Assembly: GCF_947497935.1 (NCBI RefSeq)
Contig: NZ_CANMIO010000003.1
Span: forward strand, 62,001-126,000
Direction: 5' to 3'
DNA from: an uncultured Shewanella sp.
GTDB taxonomy: Bacteria > Pseudomonadota > Gammaproteobacteria > Enterobacterales > Shewanellaceae
Length of the DNA stretch: 64,000 nucleotides
Below are positions 11,886 to 23,275 of the stretch, piece after piece (position 1 is the first letter of the stretch; each line of letters begins with the position of its first letter). A model generated the notes under the pieces. It did not search any database. It was not told the origin of the DNA and saw nothing but the letters and a program-made list of their open reading frames with translations. The position numbers and the translations under genes are program-made.

Positions 11886-13076
11886 CTAATTCAGCTTACT
11901 GATGGCATCTAACGTATATCGGCGGCTTTGTGCATCTAATGCCAAGATATCGTCAATATTATTTAATGGATGCGTTGCCGTATTCATTAAGCTCTGTTCG
12001 TTTATTTTGGCTATGTCGGTAAATCGAATCTTACCGTCTAAAAATGCCTGTACTGAAATTTCGTTAGCCGCATTTAGTACGGTCGTTGCTTCTTGCCCTT
12101 GCTTACACGCTTCAATCGCCAGCGCTAAACATGGGAAACGATTGAAATCAGGTTCTAAGAAGCTTAACTGTCCGACTTTGAAAAAGTCTAAAGGTTCAAC
12201 TCCCGAGTTAATTCTTTGTGGAAACGACATACAATGAGCAATCGGTGTACGCATATCAGGATTACCCAATTGTGCTAACACAGAGCCATCACGGTACTGC
12301 ACCATAGAATGAATCACACTTTGGGGGTGAATCACAACCTTTAGCTGCTCAGGACTGGCGTTAAACAACCAACGTGCCTCAATATATTCGAGGCCTTTGT
12401 TCATCATGGTCGCCGAATCAACCGAGATCTTACGCCCCATAGACCAGTTAGGATGCTTACACGCTTGATCGGGGGTCATGCTTGATAACGTTGATAAATC
12501 GGACGTTAAAAACGGCCCGCCAGATCCAGTAAGCAAAATATGCGATACGCCAGCGCCAGTTAAGTCACAACGGCCTATTTCAAGCTGCGAACGCTCAGAT
12601 AAACATTGGAAAATGGCGTTATGTTCACTATCTACTGGCAACACCTGCGCACCAGATCTTTGCATCGCTTCAATAAACAACTGTCCAGACATGACTAACG
12701 ATTCTTTGTTAGCCAACAAGACTCGTTTACCCGCTTTAACTGCAGCAAGAGTGGAAGGTAGACCTGCAGCGCCGACGATTGCCGCCATCACGGTATCAAC
12801 CTGACTGCTACTCACTAGAGACAAAAGCTCATCTTCACCAGTAGTCACTTCTATATTAAGGTGGCTTGGAAGTTGCTGCTTGAGCAGTTGAGCCGCTTTT
12901 GCATCGACCATATGGGCAATCTTAGGCTGATGCTGAACACAGATCTCTAGCATCTTGGCGACATTGGTATTTGCCACTAGCGCAAAAACCTTGTACTGCT
13001 TAGGATTACACGCCACAACATTCAAGGTGCTGGCACCAATGGAGCCTGTTGCGCCTAAAATCACCATATTTTGCAT
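11886..13076 (-). CDS. dxr: 1-deoxy-D-xylulose 5-phosphate reductoisomerase
   Basis: Dxr converts DXP to methylerythritol 4-phosphate using NADPH, the committed step of the MEP isoprenoid pathway. The 396-residue protein begins with the dinucleotide-binding motif [10 protein letters not shown]. The substrate and metal region is seen in [32 protein letters not shown] and [13 protein letters not shown]. It lies between cdsA and rseP. The gene also feeds the undecaprenyl-diphosphate synthase two genes upstream. Confidence 0.97.
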   Translation of the reverse strand: MQNMVILGATGSIGASTLNVVACNPKQYKVFALVANTNVAKMLEICVQHQPKIAHMVDAKAAQLLKQQLPSHLNIEVTTGEDELLSLVSSSQVDTVMAAIVGAAGLPSTLAAVKAGKRVLLANKESLVMSGQLFIEAMQRSGAQVLPVDSEHNAIFQCLSERSQLEIGRCDLTGAGVSHILLTGSGGPFLTSDLSTLSSMTPDQACKHPNWSMGRKISVDSATMMNKGLEYIEARWLFNASPEQLKVVIHPQSVIHSMVQYRDGSVLAQLGNPDMRTPIAHCMSFPQRINSGVEPLDFFKVGQLSFLEPDFNRFPCLALAIEACKQGQEATTVLNAANEISVQAFLDGKIRFTDIAKINEQSLMNTATHPLNNIDDILALDAQSRRYTLDAISKLN

Positions 13077-13080
13077 TTAG

Positions 13081-13938
13081 TTACATCCAAAAAGCTATAT
13101 AGATTAATGTGAATACTGGTAAGGCTGCCGTTAAGCTATCGATGCGATCTAGCACGCCACCATGACCAGGAAGAATGTTGCCAGAATCTTTAATCTTCGC
13201 GACGCGTTTAAACATACTTTCAGATAGGTCCCCAACAGCCGAGGCTAAGGCAATAAAGAGTGTCACACCGATAATTAAGCCAAGCTCCTGCTCAGGTGAA
13301 AAATACATCACCCCCGCAACCACAACCATAGTGGTCAGCAAGCCACCAAGTAGACCTTCAATGGTTTTTGCAGGACTTACATTTGGCATAAGCTTTCGTT
13401 TACCAAACTTTTTCCCCGCAAAATAGGCGCCAGAGTCTGTTGCCCAAACGACCAACATCACCAAGAAGACCAAGATACCACCGTAGTACGGTGAAGCTTG
13501 AGTACTTAGGGCCTTAAGAGAGATAAGTGACACGAAGCAAGGGATCAGAGTCAACTGACCAAACATGGATTTGAGCATGTGACTCTTTTCCCAGAAGCGA
13601 GCGCTTTTTGGGAAAGATAGCACCATGATAAACGAGATAAACCACCAGAAACCACCAATCAGTATGACCCCTAGGAATATCGGGTGCATCATGCCTCTTA
13701 GCCAGATCTCGTCGGTTGGAACTAAGATATTCAGCGCGGTTAACAAGACGCCAATAGTGACTGTGAAACTCCACTGAGTCATTTCACAGTTACTATCGAT
13801 AATACGTCCCCACTCTTTAGCGGCGATTAAAAAGACTCCCAATAGTGCCCAAGAAAAATACTCAGTAGGTAGACCGAAGATGGCACCAAAAACTAAGGGG
13901 ATTAACCAAATTGCTGTTATTATTCGTTGTTTTAGCAA
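13081..13938 (-). CDS. cdsA: Phosphatidate cytidylyltransferase
   Basis: CdsA makes CDP-diacylglycerol from phosphatidic acid and CTP, the branch point for membrane phospholipids. The 285-residue protein is almost entirely hydrophobic helices and carries the family signature near the C-terminus (SMFKRVAKIKDSGNILPGHG, then GVLDR). The start codon is TTG at 13938, preceded by a GGGAAG ribosome site; no ATG fits better. It is four bases upstream of dxr. Confidence 0.95.
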   Translation of the reverse strand: MLKQRIITAIWLIPLVFGAIFGLPTEYFSWALLGVFLIAAKEWGRIIDSNCEMTQWSFTVTIGVLLTALNILVPTDEIWLRGMMHPIFLGVILIGGFWWFISFIMVLSFPKSARFWEKSHMLKSMFGQLTLIPCFVSLISLKALSTQASPYYGGILVFLVMLVVWATDSGAYFAGKKFGKRKLMPNVSPAKTIEGLLGGLLTTMVVVAGVMYFSPEQELGLIIGVTLFIALASAVGDLSESMFKRVAKIKDSGNILPGHGGVLDRIDSLTAALPVFTLIYIAFWM

Positions 13939-13958
13939 AAAACTTCCCTCATAAATTA

Positions 13959-14759
13959 TTACAAAGATCGGATGGTATCGATTTGAGTTCCTGTCAAACC
14001 GAATCGACGCTGCCGATTAGCAAAAATAGCAATCGCGTCTTTAAACGCATCCTCATCAAAATCCGGCCACAAGGTGTCAGTAAAGACTAACTCTGCATAA
14101 GCGGCTTGCCACAAGACAAAGTTACTGATGCGATAGTCACCACCGGTGCGGATCATTAAATCAACTTCGGCTTGATTTTGCATGCACAAATGCTCACTTA
14201 AGGCCTCTTCGGTAAACTGAGTGCTGCTCATTTCACCAGATTCCACCTTAGCTGCCAGTTTTTGTGCAGCTTGCATAATGTCCCAACGTCCACCATAGTT
14301 CGCTGCCACATTAAGCACTAAATCATTATTGTCAGCCGTTTTCTCTTCTGCCGCAGCAATTTGCTTTTGCAAACGCGGAGAAAATCGACTGATATCACCG
14401 ATAATATTGAGGCGAACCCCATTGTTGTGCAGCAACTTAAGTTCACGCTGTAGCACAGTAAAGAATAGTTCCATCAACAAGCTGACTTCTTTGTCAGGTC
14501 TGCGCCAGTTTTCACTAGAAAACGCAAACAAAGTTAATGATTCAACTCCTAAACTACGGGCCGTACTTACTGCTCGTCTAACAGCCTTAACACCAGCCTT
14601 ATGGCCGATAACTCGAGGCTTTCCCTGAGCCTGCGCCCAACGCCCGTTACCATCCATAATGATAGCAACATGTTTAGGGATCGACTGTTTGACCAAGGCG
14701 GATATTTCGCTTGGTAAGGTCTGTGTCACTTCAGTGTCAGACTGGGAATCGATTGACAT
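13959..14759 (-). CDS. uppS: Undecaprenyl diphosphate synthase
   Basis: This cis-prenyltransferase extends farnesyl-PP with isopentenyl-PP to the C55 carrier used for peptidoglycan and O-antigen. The 266-residue protein has a variable, polar N-terminal 28 residues, then [13 protein letters not shown] with catalytic Asp36. [11 protein letters not shown] and the C-terminal [17 protein letters not shown] follow. It starts a new transcript segment after the terminator at 14786-14814 and lies 20 bases upstream of cdsA. Confidence 0.97.
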   Translation of the reverse strand: MSIDSQSDTEVTQTLPSEISALVKQSIPKHVAIIMDGNGRWAQAQGKPRVIGHKAGVKAVRRAVSTARSLGVESLTLFAFSSENWRRPDKEVSLLMELFFTVLQRELKLLHNNGVRLNIIGDISRFSPRLQKQIAAAEEKTADNNDLVLNVAANYGGRWDIMQAAQKLAAKVESGEMSSTQFTEEALSEHLCMQNQAEVDLMIRTGGDYRISNFVLWQAAYAELVFTDTLWPDFDEDAFKDAIAIFANRQRRFGLTGTQIDTIRSL

Positions 14760-14775
14760 CTATTACAACCCTTAA

Positions 14776-14814
14776 AAATAGACAAACGCCGTGTAGTATA
14801 CCTCTACACGGCGT
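14776..14814 (-). terminator. Rho-independent terminator after frr
   Basis: Read on the minus strand, ACGCCGTGTAG and its complement (14786-14796 and 14804-14814) form an 11-bp stem with a 7-base loop. It is followed by a T-rich tail ending in TATTTTT. It lies 196 bases beyond the frr stop and just before uppS, so it probably separates the rpsB-tsf-pyrH-frr transcripts from the uppS transcript. Confidence 0.75.
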
Positions 14815-15009
14815 CTTAACTCTAGGGCATGTTGACTATTCGAGTTTAATTTTTGTTCAAGCTCAGCGCTTTTATTACAAGGCGTGAGCTATGAAGCTTA
14901 ATAAGCTAGACGAAAAGTTCGCTATCTCTCACTAAAAAAGCAAGAAACACTCAAAAGCGTCTTAAAACCAACTCAAACGTTGAACACCCCATCACTGAAG
15001 GGCTCTATT

Positions 15010-15567
15010 TTAGAACTCCATCAGTTCCTTTTCTTTAGCAGCTAAAATGTCATCGATTAGCTTGATGTGTGCATCAGTTAACTTCTGCACATCGTCTTCA
15101 CTGCGACGTACATCATCTTCTGTACACTCTTTCTCTTTCTCTAACTCTTTAACATTTGAGTTAGCGTCACGACGTACGTTACGAATCGCAATACGACCAT
15201 TTTCAGCTTCAGCGCGAACAACCTTAATCAGATCCTTACGACGCTCTTCAGTCAATGCTGGTAATGGAATGCGAATGGTCGCACCCGCTGACATTGGGTT
15301 TAGACCCAAATCTGAGCTCATGATTGCCTTTTCAACAGCGGCAATCATAGTACGGTCAAATACAGATACAGTTAATGTACGTGCGTCACCAACTGAAACA
15401 CTCGCCACTTGCTTAAGTGGTGTCAGAGAGCCGTAATATGGTACTTGAATTGTATCAAGAAGACTTGGGTGTGCACGGCCTGTACGTACTTTAGCCATTT
15501 GAGTTTTAGTCGACTCTACACACTTGACCATGCGTGTTTGTGCATCACTTTTAATTTCGTTTATCAC
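15010..15567 (-). CDS. frr: Ribosome recycling factor
   Basis: RRF works with EF-G to split the post-termination ribosome. The 185 residues match the family length. Conserved segments include [15 protein letters not shown] near the N-terminus, the [15 protein letters not shown] stretch in the middle and the C-terminal helix ending [10 protein letters not shown]. It follows pyrH after 175 bases, as in related genomes. Confidence 0.97.
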   Translation of the reverse strand: MINEIKSDAQTRMVKCVESTKTQMAKVRTGRAHPSLLDTIQVPYYGSLTPLKQVASVSVGDARTLTVSVFDRTMIAAVEKAIMSSDLGLNPMSAGATIRIPLPALTEERRKDLIKVVRAEAENGRIAIRNVRRDANSNVKELEKEKECTEDDVRRSEDDVQKLTDAHIKLIDDILAAKEKELMEF

Positions 15568-15742
15568 TTTATATGTCCTTTTAAGTCACTAGGTGCTGCG
15601 TTTCTTAGGTTCGCCTCAATAAGCATGTGACATGATGAACGTTAAGCCTAAATAGTTAAGCATAGCCGTTCATCTCGTCACGACACATTGAACTTGAGCT
15701 CAAGCCTAAGCTAAGCTCGAAAGAGCTGCAGCTCTCGTTTGA

Positions 15743-16471
15743 TTAACCAGCTTTAATCATTGTGCCTTCTTGCTCGCCCATGATTACGCGGCGCAAAGCA
15801 CCAGGCTTATTCATGTTAAATACAAGCAGTGGCATATTGTGGTCTCTGGCCATGGTAAATGCAGCCAAATCCATTACTTTCAATTCTTTTTCGAGTACTT
15901 CATTGTACCCCATCACATCATATTTGACGGCGTCAGGATTTTTAACTGGATCATCTGAATAAACACCATCAACTTTTGTGCCTTTAATCACAACTTCTGC
16001 TTCAATCTCGATACCGCGTAAACACGCAGCAGAGTCAGTTGTACAGAATGGGTTACCTGTACCAGCAGCAAAAATAACAACACGGCCAGATTTAAGCAAA
16101 CTAATTGCTTCCGCCCAGTTGTAGTCATCACAAACGCCTTTTAGCGGAATGGCTGACATTAAACGTGCATTTACGTATGCACGGTGCAACGAATCGCGCA
16201 TTGCTAAGCCGTTCATCACTGTTGCTAACATGCCCATGTGATCGCCCACTACGCGGTTCATACCCGCTGCAGCTAGACCTTCACCGCGGAACAAGTTACC
16301 ACCGCCAATGACAACACCCACCTGAATACCTAGCTCAACTAGCTCTTTGATCTCCTGACCCATACGGTCAAGCACTTTAGGATCAATGCCGAAGCCTTCT
16401 TCGCCCATTAGGGCTTCACCACTTAGTTTTAAAAGAACACGACGAAAAGCAGGTTTAGGATTGGTACTCAT
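15743..16471 (-). CDS. pyrH: Uridylate kinase
   Basis: PyrH phosphorylates UMP to UDP and is the bacterial amino-acid-kinase type. The 242-residue protein contains [22 protein letters not shown], the nucleotide region [16 protein letters not shown] and the C-terminal GTMIKAG. It lies between tsf and frr. GTP activation and UTP inhibition are known for the family. Confidence 0.97.
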   Translation of the reverse strand: MSTNPKPAFRRVLLKLSGEALMGEEGFGIDPKVLDRMGQEIKELVELGIQVGVVIGGGNLFRGEGLAAAGMNRVVGDHMGMLATVMNGLAMRDSLHRAYVNARLMSAIPLKGVCDDYNWAEAISLLKSGRVVIFAAGTGNPFCTTDSAACLRGIEIEAEVVIKGTKVDGVYSDDPVKNPDAVKYDVMGYNEVLEKELKVMDLAAFTMARDHNMPLLVFNMNKPGALRRVIMGEQEGTMIKAG

Positions 16472-16566
16472 ATTTATTAGTCCTGATTATGGCGATAGGG
16501 AGTAGTACACTTAACAAGTTTGCTCGAGCTAAATCTAGTCAAAAAAAAACCTGTTGAGTACATACG

Positions 16567-16596
16567 ATAAGACCGCAGCAATTGCTACGGTCTTAT
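16567..16596 (-). terminator. Hairpin after tsf, probable terminator or attenuator
   Basis: ATAAGACCG at 16567-16575 pairs with CGGTCTTAT at 16588-16596, and the inner AGCAATTGCT is self-complementary, giving a long stem. On the minus strand a run of nine T residues follows about 20 bases downstream. It sits 18 bases past the tsf stop, between tsf and pyrH. Confidence 0.6.
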
Positions 16597-16614
16597 GTTT
16601 GCTAAATAAGGAGA

Positions 16615-17466
16615 TTAAGCCTTATTAGTAGCAGCGATTTGTGCAGCTACTTCAGCAGCAAAATCTTCTTCTTTTCTTTCGATACCTTCACCAACTTCTA
16701 AACGAATGAAGTTAGTTACTGAAGCGCCTTTCTCTTTAAGAATTTCGCCAACAGTTTTCTTTGGTTCCATGATGAAAGCTTGACCAGTAAGAGAAACCTC
16801 ACCAGTGAACTTCTTCATACGACCGATAACCATCTTCTCAGCGATTTCAGCTGGCTTACCTTCGTTCATAGCGATTTCGATTTGTAGAGCTTTTTCTTTC
16901 TCTACAACTTCAGCAGGAACGTCAGAAGGGTTAACATACTCAGGCTTAGAAGCAGCAACGTGCATAGCGATGTGCTTTAGAGTCTCTTCGTCAGCTTCAC
17001 CAGCTACAACAACACCGATACGCTCGCCGTGACGGTATTCAGCTAGGTTAGCGCCATCGATGTACTCAACGCGACGTACGTTGATGTTTTCACCGATTTT
17101 AGCAACTAGAGCAACACGAGTTTCTTCAAACTGCTCTTTAAGTGCTTCGATAGTAACTTTTGATGCAGCAGCAACGTCTAGAACTTCGTTAGCGAAAGCT
17201 AGGAAGTTAGAATCTTTTGCTACGAAGTCTGTTTGACAGTTAACTTCTAGTAGAGCAGCGTAACCTTCGCCTTGCTTGATAAGGATAGTACCTTCAGCAG
17301 CGATGTTACCCGCTTTTTTAGCAGCCTTAGCAGCACCGCTCTTACGCATGTTATCAATTGCTAACTCGATGTCACCGTTAGTTTCAGTCAGTGCTTTTTT
17401 ACAGTCCATCATGCCAGCGCCAGTGCGGTCACGAAGTTCTTTAACTTGGGCAGCAGTAATTGCCAT
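16615..17466 (-). CDS. tsf: Elongation factor Ts
   Basis: EF-Ts exchanges GDP for GTP on EF-Tu. I start it at the ATG at 17466, which gives the standard [21 protein letters not shown]-terminus and 283 residues. An AGAGGA ribosome site precedes this ATG; the longer upstream extension is not typical. The UBA-like N-terminal domain ([12 protein letters not shown]), the core [14 protein letters not shown] and the coiled-coil region are all present. It follows rpsB. Confidence 0.97.
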   Translation of the reverse strand: MAITAAQVKELRDRTGAGMMDCKKALTETNGDIELAIDNMRKSGAAKAAKKAGNIAAEGTILIKQGEGYAALLEVNCQTDFVAKDSNFLAFANEVLDVAAASKVTIEALKEQFEETRVALVAKIGENINVRRVEYIDGANLAEYRHGERIGVVVAGEADEETLKHIAMHVAASKPEYVNPSDVPAEVVEKEKALQIEIAMNEGKPAEIAEKMVIGRMKKFTGEVSLTGQAFIMEPKKTVGEILKEKGASVTNFIRLEVGEGIERKEEDFAAEVAAQIAATNKA

Positions 17467-17510
17467 TGCTAAATCCTCTACAGATAATTTTTCAAATTCA
17501 ATAGATAAGA

Positions 17511-17548
17511 AACAGGGGCCAATCATATTGAATGAAAGCGCCCCTGTT
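17511..17548 (-). terminator. rpsB-tsf intergenic attenuator hairpin
   Basis: AACAGGGGC (17511-17519) pairs with GCCCCTGTT (17540-17548). On the minus strand the stem falls between the rpsB stop and the tsf start and is followed by a modest T-rich tail. A partial terminator between rpsB and tsf is known in E. coli, and this hairpin is in the matching place. Confidence 0.55.
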
Positions 17549-17600
17549 CACCAATCATGTATCTTGGTTAATAAGGGTGATGAAAACTCATCGACCGTTA

Positions 17601-18329
17601 TTATTCAGCTTCTACGAAACCGTCTTGCTCAGCTTGAACAGCTAGGTCTTGACCACGGCCAGCTTTCGCAGCAGCAGCAACAGACTGAGTGTATAGACGG
17701 ATAGAGCGCATAGCATCATCATTACCAGGAATGATGTAGTTGATACCGTCTGGAGAAGAGTTTGTATCAACAACAGCAACAACAGGAATACCTAGGTTGT
17801 TAGCTTCTTTAATAGCGATATGCTCGTGGTCTGCACCGATAACGAAAATTACGTCTGGTAGACCAGCCATGTTCTTGATACCACCTAGAGATTTCTCTAG
17901 CTTCTCAAGTTCACGAGTACGCATTAGCGCTTCTTTCTTAGTCAGCTTGTCGAAAGTACCGTCTACAGACTGGCTTTCAAGGTCTTTAAGACGCTTGATT
18001 GATTGACGAACTGTTTTCCAGTTAGTCAACATACCACCTAACCAACGGTGATCAACGTAGTACTGATCACAAGAAACAGCAGCTTCTTTGATAGCTTCGC
18101 TTGCAGCACGCTTAGTACCAACAAAAAGAACTTTACCTTTCTTAGATGCAACGTTGCTGATAAAAGCAAGTGCTTCGTTGAACATAGGTACAGTGTGCTC
18201 TAGGTTGATGATGTGAACACCGTTACGAGCGCCGAAGATGAATGGCTTCATCTTTGGGTTCCAGTAACGAGTCTGGTGACCGAAGTGAACACCGGCTTGT
18301 AGCATGTCGCGCATTGAAACTGTAGTCAT
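17601..18329 (-). CDS. rpsB: 30S ribosomal protein S2
   Basis: S2 is a protein of the small ribosomal subunit, here 242 residues. The N-terminal signature [20 protein letters not shown] and the internal [14 protein letters not shown] and [15 protein letters not shown] are typical. It is the first gene of the conserved minus-strand block and is preceded by a structured leader (18362-18491) that resembles the S2 autoregulatory leader. It is divergent from map. Confidence 0.98.
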   Translation of the reverse strand: MTTVSMRDMLQAGVHFGHQTRYWNPKMKPFIFGARNGVHIINLEHTVPMFNEALAFISNVASKKGKVLFVGTKRAASEAIKEAAVSCDQYYVDHRWLGGMLTNWKTVRQSIKRLKDLESQSVDGTFDKLTKKEALMRTRELEKLEKSLGGIKNMAGLPDVIFVIGADHEHIAIKEANNLGIPVVAVVDTNSSPDGINYIIPGNDDAMRSIRLYTQSVAAAAKAGRGQDLAVQAEQDGFVEAE

Positions 18330-18361
18330 TTTATTTACCTTAAAAATGGGGGGTTAGACCT

Positions 18362-18491
18362 CCACATATCCCATATCTTCGACCCGAAAAGGGCACCCCG
18401 AAGAACGTGTCGATATGTGTGTGATTTAGTATTTATCAATAGCCATGTATAATGGCCGCCATCTTAACTCGGGCGAACCACCTTGAGGTGG
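18362..18491 (-). ncRNA. Candidate rpsB mRNA leader (S2 autoregulatory element)
   Basis: This lies in the 304-base divergent gap between rpsB and map (18330-18633). On the minus strand an outer stem pairs 18362-18370 (CCACATATC) with 18412-18420. Inside it CTTCG/CGAAG and CCC-GAAAA-GGG pair. A second hairpin, CCACCT-TG-AGGTGG, lies at 18478-18491. The rpsB leader of gammaproteobacteria is known to fold and to mediate repression by S2, and the placement fits. The structure is seen in the sequence; the regulatory role is inferred. Confidence 0.55.
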
Positions 18492-18633
18492 GATCGACAA
18501 GAGTCAAACATAACGGCGCGCTTTATACCATAATTTGAAAAAAAGCACAAATATTTACGTCGTTTTTTGGGCAACCTCGTCATATAGAAAGACGACTAAT
18601 TTTAGACATTGAAAGACATTAAGAGACATTAGA

Positions 18634-19434
18634 ATGAGTATAGTAATTAAGACTGCTGAAGAGATTGAAAAGATGCGTGCCGCGGGTAAGCTGGCCGCTC
18701 AAGTGCTCGAGATGATTGCCCCACACGTAAAAGCCGGTGTAACCACAAACGAGCTTAATGATATTTGCGCTAAGTATACCGAAGAGCAGGACGCTATCTC
18801 AGCTCCACTTGATTATCACGGCTTCCCAAAATCAATTTGTACTTCGATCAATGATGTGATCTGTCACGGTATTCCAAGTGACCGTCCACTCGTTGATGGT
18901 GATATCGTCAATATTGATATCACAGTAATCAAAGATGGCTACCACGGTGATACTTCAAAAATGTTCCTCATTGGCGATGTCAGTCCAAAGAACGTACGTC
19001 TTTGCCGTATCGCTCAAGAAGCACTTTACACCAGTATTAAAAAAGTAAAACCTGGTATGAAACTAGGTGAGATCGGAACCCTGATAGAGAAATTTATTAA
19101 GTCAAAGAAAACCGGCCTCGAGAAGTACAGTATTGTTACCGATTATTGCGGTCACGGTATTGGTGCAGGCTTCCATGAAGAGCCACAAGTAATGCATTAC
19201 AAAAATAATGACAAAACCGTACTTCGAGCGGGTATGTGTTTTACTATCGAGCCGATGATCAATGCGGGTCGTCACACCAGTGTTTTAGATAAGAAAGACA
19301 ACTGGACGGTTACTACCTCTGATGGTAAAAATTCAGCTCAGTGGGAACACACGCTTTTGGTCACTAAGACTGGCGTAGAAGTGCTAACCTTAAGAGAAGA
19401 AGAAAAAGAGCTACCTAGAGTAATCAATCACTAA
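18634..19434 (+). CDS. map: Methionine aminopeptidase type I
   Basis: Map removes the initiator methionine from nascent proteins. The 266-residue pita-bread fold enzyme shows the metal ligands in order: Asp in VNIDITVIKDGYHGDTS (two Asp), His in YCGHGIG, Glu in FTIEPMI and Glu in QWEHTLLVT. The conserved NDVICHGIP segment is also present. It is divergent from rpsB, a conserved arrangement, and is followed by a terminator. Confidence 0.97.
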   Translation: MSIVIKTAEEIEKMRAAGKLAAQVLEMIAPHVKAGVTTNELNDICAKYTEEQDAISAPLDYHGFPKSICTSINDVICHGIPSDRPLVDGDIVNIDITVIKDGYHGDTSKMFLIGDVSPKNVRLCRIAQEALYTSIKKVKPGMKLGEIGTLIEKFIKSKKTGLEKYSIVTDYCGHGIGAGFHEEPQVMHYKNNDKTVLRAGMCFTIEPMINAGRHTSVLDKKDNWTVTTSDGKNSAQWEHTLLVTKTGVEVLTLREEEKELPRVINH

Positions 19435-19461
19435 TTTCGATAGCTCGTTAAGTTAAGTTTA

Positions 19462-19489
19462 AAAGGCGTGATGATTCACGCCTTTTTTA
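19462..19489 (+). terminator. Rho-independent terminator after map
   Basis: AAAGGCGTGA, a TGAT loop and TCACGCCTTT form a 10-bp stem followed by a T run. It starts 28 bases after the map stop. Confidence 0.85.
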
Positions 19490-19655
19490 TTAACTGCAAA
19501 TTAACGTTCAAATAGCCAACAAACACCTGCACCAAAATAGAACAACTTACGTGATTCATCGCTTACTCATCATTAATCACCATAAAGCCCTTTAAATTCG
19601 TGGTTTTTGCATAGATAATCGTTCTCAACGGATCCGTTCTCGAAGAAGAGATTTG

Positions 19656-22211
19656 ATGAATAGTGCTCAATCTGCCAAAAACGCTTTAATCGACTTAAAC
19701 CAAACGATATTGGAAAGCTTTAATGCGAAATCAGATATTCGTTCGATAGTGAGTACTCGCTGTCAACATGTCGATAAGCTACTTCAGCAGCAATGGAGTG
19801 CACACAAGCTAGATCACTATCCCATAGCTCTGGTTGCCGTGGGCGGCTATGGCCGTGGAGAATTGCACCCTCAATCCGATGTGGATCTGCTGTTTTTGAC
19901 AGAAGCCGAGTTATCTCATGACGCCGAGCAGGCATTGAGTGCCTTCATCGCCTTTATTTGGGATGCAGGCCTAGAGGTAGGTCATAGCGTTCGCAGTATC
20001 GAACAAACGTTAGAGCAAGGTCGCGCCGATATCACAGTTGCGACCAACCTACTCGAGTCGCGCCTTTTATGCGGCCCTCAGGCCCTATTTACTCTCCTTT
20101 ATCGTAACATTCGTCAAGATGATTTTTGGCCAAGCAGCGATTTTTACGTCGCTAAACGTGATGAACAGGCCGCCCGTCATAGCCGCGCTAATGCATTTGA
20201 CTTAGAACCGAATCTTAAAAGCTGTCCTGGTGGTCTTAGAGATATTCAAACCGTCGCTTGGGTGGCTATGCGTCACTTCAATGCCGAAAAATTTGAAGAA
20301 CTGGTGTTTCACGGATTTCTAGAGCCGATTGAGCTCGATGAATTACTGGAAGCTCAAGACTTTTTATGGCAATTAAGATGTTCATTACATCTTATATCTG
20401 GTCGTGATGAAAACCGATTGTTATTCGACCTGCAACCTCAGGTTGCTAAACTGATGGGCTATGAAGACGGCACCCAACTAGCCGTCGAGCAAATGATGAA
20501 GAACTATTACCGCACAGTTAGGCGTGTAATGGAACTCAATCAGATGCTACTTCAGCTATTCAAACGGGCAACACTAGGCCATATAAAAGCCTTAGAAGTG
20601 GTGTCAATTGATGAACAGTTTCAGCGCAGAGGCCAATTTATTGAGAGTTTAAGTTATGATCTCTTCGATAGCCCAGAAAACATCTTAAAGCTGTTTTTGT
20701 GTGTCGCAAAAAACTCTAATATAAAATCCATTTATGCCTCGACGCTGCGCAGTTTACGTCGAGCTAGGCGTGCGCAGCCTCAGGCGCTCATGTATCACGA
20801 GTCCTGCCGTCAGTTGTTTATGCAGATCCTACGTCACCCTCGCGGTATCGTATCCCTTTCCTTGATGCATAAACACGGCGTACTTTCTGCTTACCTACCC
20901 GCTTGGCGTGCTATCGAAGGTCAGATGCAATTTGACCTATTCCATGCCTATACCGTTGATGAGCATACCCATAGATTACTGCTCAACATCGAAAGTTTTT
21001 CTCAGCCAGAGCAAAAAGAGGAATTCCCTCTTGGCTCAGTACTCATTAATCAACTGCCTAAGAAAGGCTTATTGGTTCTTGCTGCAATTTTTCACGATAT
21101 CGCTAAGGGCCGTGGAGGCGATCACAGTAAGCTTGGCGCTACCGACGCGTTAGACTTTTGTAAGTTACATGGCATGAACGATCATGATGGCCGCCTAGTC
21201 AGTTGGTTAGTGGAAAATCACCTAGTCATGTCTGTTACTGCCCAGCGCCGTGATATTTCCGATCCCGATGTCGTTGCAGATTTCGCCGAGCGCGTTCGTG
21301 ATGCAGTGCACTTGAGTTACCTCTATTGCCTAACGGTTGCCGATATCTGTGCTACCAATGAGAAAACTTGGAATAGCTGGAAAGGCTCACTTCTGCGAGA
21401 TCTGTACTTTTCCACTCAGCGAGTTCTCTCCCGAGGCAAAGAAAAGCCGGTCGATATCCGAGCACGGGTACGAGAACACCAAGCTAAAGCTAAGAAAGAG
21501 TTACTGCGACGTGGGATCAAAGAGAAAGATCTAGACGCGTTATGGCAACGCTTTAAAGCCGATTACTTTCTACGCAGCCAACCTAATCAGATAGCTTGGC
21601 ACGCAGAAGCTATCATCAAGCATAAGCAAGATGAAGCCTTAGTTCTGATCTCTAAACATGTAACGCGCGGTGGTACCGAACTGTTTGTCTACGGCAAAGA
21701 TAAACCCAAGTTGTTTGCTACCGTGATGGCGATATTAGACAATAAGAATATTACTGTTCATGACGCGAGCATCATGACCTCCAAAGACAACTATGCGCTA
21801 GACTCTTTTGTTATTTTGGAACAAGATGGCGAGCCTGTGTCGCAGCTTTCCAGGATCCAAGGGATCAAGAAGACGTTAATAAAAGCCTTAAGTAATGAAA
21901 CGCCTAAGTTGCCAAAGTTTAGAAATCTTTCAAGAAAGATGAAACCTTTTAAAGTTGCAACCCAAGTGAGTTTCCCTGAGACCCGAAGCCATGGTAAAAG
22001 TATGATGGAACTCATCGCACTCGACTCACCTGGATTACTCGCAAGAGTCGGTGAAGTATTTTATCGCTGCGAAATAACCCTGCTTGCCGCAAAAATCACC
22101 ACCATAGGTGAGCGGGCGGAAGATTTCTTTTTGTTGCAAAGCGCTGACGGGCAACAACTCGATGCCATGCAACAAGCTAAATTACGTGAAGCACTGACCT
22201 GTGCTTTATAG
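19656..22211 (+). CDS. glnD: Bifunctional uridylyltransferase / uridylyl-removing enzyme GlnD
   Basis: GlnD senses glutamine and adds or removes UMP from PII proteins, which sets glutamine synthetase activity and nitrogen control. From the ATG at 19656 (one codon inside a TTG) it has about 851 residues, slightly shorter than the E. coli protein (about 890). Domains in order: nucleotidyltransferase with [19 protein letters not shown] near residue 65, a linker helical domain, an HD hydrolase domain with [19 protein letters not shown] near 480, and two C-terminal ACT domains ([20 protein letters not shown] and [18 protein letters not shown]). A GAAGAAGAGA ribosome site precedes it. dapD follows after 31 bases. 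Confidence 0.96.
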   Translation: MNSAQSAKNALIDLNQTILESFNAKSDIRSIVSTRCQHVDKLLQQQWSAHKLDHYPIALVAVGGYGRGELHPQSDVDLLFLTEAELSHDAEQALSAFIAFIWDAGLEVGHSVRSIEQTLEQGRADITVATNLLESRLLCGPQALFTLLYRNIRQDDFWPSSDFYVAKRDEQAARHSRANAFDLEPNLKSCPGGLRDIQTVAWVAMRHFNAEKFEELVFHGFLEPIELDELLEAQDFLWQLRCSLHLISGRDENRLLFDLQPQVAKLMGYEDGTQLAVEQMMKNYYRTVRRVMELNQMLLQLFKRATLGHIKALEVVSIDEQFQRRGQFIESLSYDLFDSPENILKLFLCVAKNSNIKSIYASTLRSLRRARRAQPQALMYHESCRQLFMQILRHPRGIVSLSLMHKHGVLSAYLPAWRAIEGQMQFDLFHAYTVDEHTHRLLLNIESFSQPEQKEEFPLGSVLINQLPKKGLLVLAAIFHDIAKGRGGDHSKLGATDALDFCKLHGMNDHDGRLVSWLVENHLVMSVTAQRRDISDPDVVADFAERVRDAVHLSYLYCLTVADICATNEKTWNSWKGSLLRDLYFSTQRVLSRGKEKPVDIRARVREHQAKAKKELLRRGIKEKDLDALWQRFKADYFLRSQPNQIAWHAEAIIKHKQDEALVLISKHVTRGGTELFVYGKDKPKLFATVMAILDNKNITVHDASIMTSKDNYALDSFVILEQDGEPVSQLSRIQGIKKTLIKALSNETPKLPKFRNLSRKMKPFKVATQVSFPETRSHGKSMMELIALDSPGLLARVGEVFYRCEITLLAAKITTIGERAEDFFLLQSADGQQLDAMQQAKLREALTCAL

Positions 22212-22242
22212 ATTTTTTTAAACAAAATATTGGGAGAAGTTA

Positions 22243-23067
22243 ATGGAGGCTTTACGCCAACGTATTGAGGCGGCTTTTGAAGCGCGCGCAGAGATCACAC
22301 CAGCAACAGTTGAACCAAGTGTTCGCGCTGATGTTGAAAAAGCGATTGCTATGCTAGACACTGGCGAAGCCAGAGTTGCCGAGAAAATTGACGGTCAGTG
22401 GCATGTTCATCAGTGGTTGAAAAAAGCCGTACTGCTTTCATTCCGTATTTTCGACAATCAAGTCATCGATGGCGCAGAAACCAAATACTTCGACAAAGTG
22501 CCAATGAAGTTTGCCGATTATGACGAAGCGCGTTTCCGTAAAGAAGCGATTCGTGTTGTACCACCAGCAGCGGTACGCAAGGGCTCATTTATTGGTAAGA
22601 ACACAGTTCTAATGCCATCTTACGTTAACCTTGGTGCTTATGTTGATGAAGGCTCTATGGTTGACACATGGGCAACTGTAGGCTCTTGTGCTCAAATTGG
22701 TAAGAATGTTCACCTATCTGGTGGTGTTGGTATCGGTGGCGTTTTAGAGCCTCTACAGGCAGGCCCAACCATTATCGAAGATAACTGTTTCATCGGTGCA
22801 CGTTCTGAAATCGTTGAGGGCGTTATCGTTGAAGAAGGCAGCGTGATCTCTATGGGCGTTTATATCGGTCAAAGCACGCGTATTTTTGACCGCGAAACTG
22901 GTGAAATCCATTATGGTCGTGTGCCAGCGGGTTCTGTCGTTGTTGCCGGTAACCTACCTTCGAAGTGTGGTACTTATAGCCTATACGCTGCAATCATCGT
23001 TAAGAAAGTTGATGAGAAAACCCGCGGTAAAGTCGGCATTAATGAGCTACTGCGCATCGTTGACTAA
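22243..23067 (+). CDS. dapD: Tetrahydrodipicolinate N-succinyltransferase
   Basis: DapD succinylates tetrahydrodipicolinate in lysine and diaminopimelate synthesis. The 274-residue protein has an N-terminal helical domain ([18 protein letters not shown]) and a hexapeptide-repeat beta-helix with [20 protein letters not shown] and [15 protein letters not shown]. It lies 31 bases behind glnD and is followed by a strong terminator. The map-glnD-dapD order is common in gammaproteobacteria. Confidence 0.97.
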   Translation: MEALRQRIEAAFEARAEITPATVEPSVRADVEKAIAMLDTGEARVAEKIDGQWHVHQWLKKAVLLSFRIFDNQVIDGAETKYFDKVPMKFADYDEARFRKEAIRVVPPAAVRKGSFIGKNTVLMPSYVNLGAYVDEGSMVDTWATVGSCAQIGKNVHLSGGVGIGGVLEPLQAGPTIIEDNCFIGARSEIVEGVIVEEGSVISMGVYIGQSTRIFDRETGEIHYGRVPAGSVVVAGNLPSKCGTYSLYAAIIVKKVDEKTRGKVGINELLRIVD

Positions 23068-23098
23068 GCCCTATAGCTAAGCGCTAAGTCTACTCAAG

Positions 23099-23124
23099 AA
23101 TCCCGCCTATGGCGGGATTTTTTT
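23099..23124 (+). terminator. Rho-independent terminator after dapD
   Basis: AATCCCGCC, a TAT loop and GGCGGGATT form a perfect 9-bp stem followed by a T run. It is 31 bases after the dapD stop. Confidence 0.9.
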
Positions 23125-23275
23125 ATTCTTTCACAATTGACACACTTTGACATCTACAGACACACTTTGTGCCCTTCTCAACATCTTGATACAACTCTAC
23201 CACTGTTAGTAAGGTGAACATAGGACATTAAGCTTTACTCAAGAGTGAACCCCAATGAGAGTGAAGGAGCAAGAC

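Noticed and set aside
17467-17526. Longer tsf start at 17526
   Set aside because: The standard EF-Ts N-terminus begins at the ATG at 17466 with a ribosome site directly upstream.
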